DNA from: Sporolactobacillus sp. CQH2019
GTDB lineage: Bacteria > Bacillota > Bacilli > Bacillales > Sporolactobacillaceae
Length of the DNA stretch: 64,000 nucleotides
Direction of reading: 5' to 3'
NCBI RefSeq assembly: GCF_028765345.1
Contig: NZ_JARAJZ010000009.1
Location: 62,001 to 126,000, forward strand
Part shown: in pieces, positions 62,872-64,000 of the stretch
Numbering within the stretch: the first letter of the stretch is position 1
Layout of the letters: the number at the start of each line of letters is the position of its first letter
Made by a program: the position numbers and the translations under genes
The notes under the pieces: model-generated
The model's input: the letters and a program-made list of their open reading frames with translations, nothing else
Database searches by the model: none
Told to the model about the DNA's origin: nothing

Positions 62872-63693
62872 TTAAGATCCCAGACCGCGATCACCCTTCC
62901 TGGAACGCGGTTTCCGGCCAGCCCGTTTCAGCTTCTGCCGGGAGTTCTTTTTTTTCAGTTCATCGAGGATCAGAAAAAGAAATCGAGTATCAGTCATTAA
63001 ATATCGCCTGAACAGTCTTCGCGGCTCATGAACAAACCGCCAGAACCATTCCAATCCAGTCCGCTGCAGAAGGTGCGGAGCTCTTTTAAAAATTCCGGCT
63101 TCAAAATCAAAAGAAGCACCGATTCCTAAAGAAACCGGAACCTTGAGTTGACGCAGATTATTAAAAATCCACTTTTCCTGTTTCGGGGTTCCGACGCCGA
63201 CAAACAGAATGTCCGGTGATGCTGCATTGATCATTTTAATAATTTTTCGGGTTTCTCTGTCATCCCTTTCAAACCCCAGCGGCGGTGAATAAATGCCGAC
63301 GATATTCAGCGGGCCGAATTTTTTTGACAAATTGTCGGCCGCCTTTCGGGCAACACCCTCGCGCGCTCCTAAAAAGAACAGCTTTACCTGTCGTGAAACA
63401 GAAGCTTTGCAAACAAGCGGAAAGAGATCGGAACCGGATACTCTCTCTTTCAACGGCTGTCCCAGCAATTTAGACCCCCAAACTATCGGCTGCCCGTCAG
63501 CCAGGATAAGTGCTGCATGATCATAGACTTTTTTAAACTCATCGTCAGTCTGAAGCCTCATAATATGATCAACATTGGGTGTGACGACATAATCATAGGA
63601 ATTTTTATTAGTACCCATTTCAATCACATATTCTGCAGCCTCTTCTAAGCCGACATTGTCAATTTCAATCGAAAACATCGCGATTTTTTTCAT
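62872..63693 (-). CDS. WecG/TagA/CpsF family glycosyltransferase
   Basis: GT26-type enzyme of 273 residues that would add an N-acetylmannosamine-type sugar to a lipid-linked precursor, as TagA does in wall teichoic acid synthesis. Landmarks: VVTPNVDHIMRLQ, LILADGQPIVW (catalytic Asp region), LFFLGA, ILFVGVGTPKQEKW, GIGASFDFEAG and GLEWFWRFVHEPRRLFRRYL. The C-terminal 30 residues are very basic, consistent with peripheral membrane binding. The ATG follows AAAGGTG. No other wall-polymer gene is in the window, so it may be the first gene seen of a locus to the right or a lone gene. Confidence 0.92.
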   Translation of the reverse strand: MKKIAMFSIEIDNVGLEEAAEYVIEMGTNKNSYDYVVTPNVDHIMRLQTDDEFKKVYDHAALILADGQPIVWGSKLLGQPLKERVSGSDLFPLVCKASVSRQVKLFFLGAREGVARKAADNLSKKFGPLNIVGIYSPPLGFERDDRETRKIIKMINAASPDILFVGVGTPKQEKWIFNNLRQLKVPVSLGIGASFDFEAGIFKRAPHLLQRTGLEWFWRFVHEPRRLFRRYLMTDTRFLFLILDELKKKNSRQKLKRAGRKPRSRKGDRGLGS

Positions 63694-64000
63694 GTTTGCA
63701 CCTTTAATTAAAAATAGCCGTATAGTTATTTTTGATTCTTGAAACCGTTCATTTCACAAAAATCGGCTGTTATCCGTCGCTTGACCGGCTTTTCTTGACC
63801 GCTTCGATGTCAAAAGTCCCGTCGTGAACGCAGAAAGGCTTATCCGCGGGCTTCGGTCATTGACCGCGGGGACTGAACCGTTCGCAAATAAATTTCGGGT
63901 TTCTCAAAGTCCCAGCGGCTTGCCGCTTAGCGGCGGAGAAGCCGATACCAGCGAGACAATCATTTCTAATAAACCGCTTAATAATGATCAAACAGATAAT
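63694..64000. other. Right-end spacer
   Basis: About 300 bp without a gene. Promoter sequences for the glycosyltransferase gene should lie in the first 100 bp. Near the edge, TTAATAATGATCAA at 63978-63991 is a one-mismatch FLP-type palindrome of unknown relevance. Confidence 0.3.

Overview
The window looks like a chromosomal stretch of a low-GC, spore-forming lactic-type Firmicute. Sporolactobacillus or a close relative is my best guess, by inference only: Bacillus-like opp, YwiC and 3D-domain proteins sit beside a nitrate-respiration cluster of the Staphylococcus/Lactobacillus type. Most genes have strong purine-rich ribosome binding sites, and TTG and GTG starts are frequent. I see no rRNA, tRNA, CRISPR array, prophage or intact insertion sequence.

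Layout. 1-8620 (minus strand): a SAM-I (S-box) riboswitch with its own promoter precedes an M20 metallopeptidase, followed by oppA-oppB-oppC-oppD-oppF and the start of a small membrane protein cut by the window edge. 8900-14140: an MMPL/RND exporter and an amidohydrolase face a divergent TetR regulator. 14400-20200: a YwiC-like membrane protein behind a predicted FNR/FLP-type promoter, a degenerate 21-bp repeat array, a uracil-DNA glycosylase-like protein, and an operon of P-type metal ATPase, HMA metallochaperone, ferritin-like Dps and FLP-type Crp/Fnr regulator. 20640-41010: a complete nitrate respiration module: narGHJI; moeB-mogA-moeA-mobB-moaC-mobA; nreABC; modABC; narK; moaE-moaD-moaA; and a flavodoxin. 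41370-44210: a second predicted FLP-type promoter leads to ferredoxin, a DUF488 protein and hydroxylamine reductase (hcp). 44720-51600: a MarR-glycosidase operon, a ClC chloride transporter, a 3D-domain cell-wall protein and UspA, with long decayed spacers that include a uspA fragment. 51900-57750: an atypical SDR, then a YbiW-type glycyl radical enzyme and its activase, separated by a clear deoR pseudogene. 57900-64000: a frameshifted membrane protein gene, a heterodimeric ABC exporter and a TagA/WecG-type glycosyltransferase.

How the parts fit. The nitrate module holds the enzyme, the molybdate transporter, most Moco synthesis genes, a nitrate/nitrite transporter and the NreABC oxygen/nitrate sensor. 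I find no nitrite reductase, so nitrite should be exported or handled elsewhere; Hcp would cover NO/hydroxylamine stress. The FLP regulator encoded here has the E-x-x-S-R recognition helix expected to read TTGATnnnnATCAA. Matching boxes lie before its own operon, before ywiC and before the fer-DUF488-hcp group, the last two at the same spacing to a -10 element. The S-box points to a sulfur/methionine role for the peptidase and possibly the Opp system behind it. Frameshifts, in-frame stops and gene fragments cluster between 48.4 and 58.3 kb.
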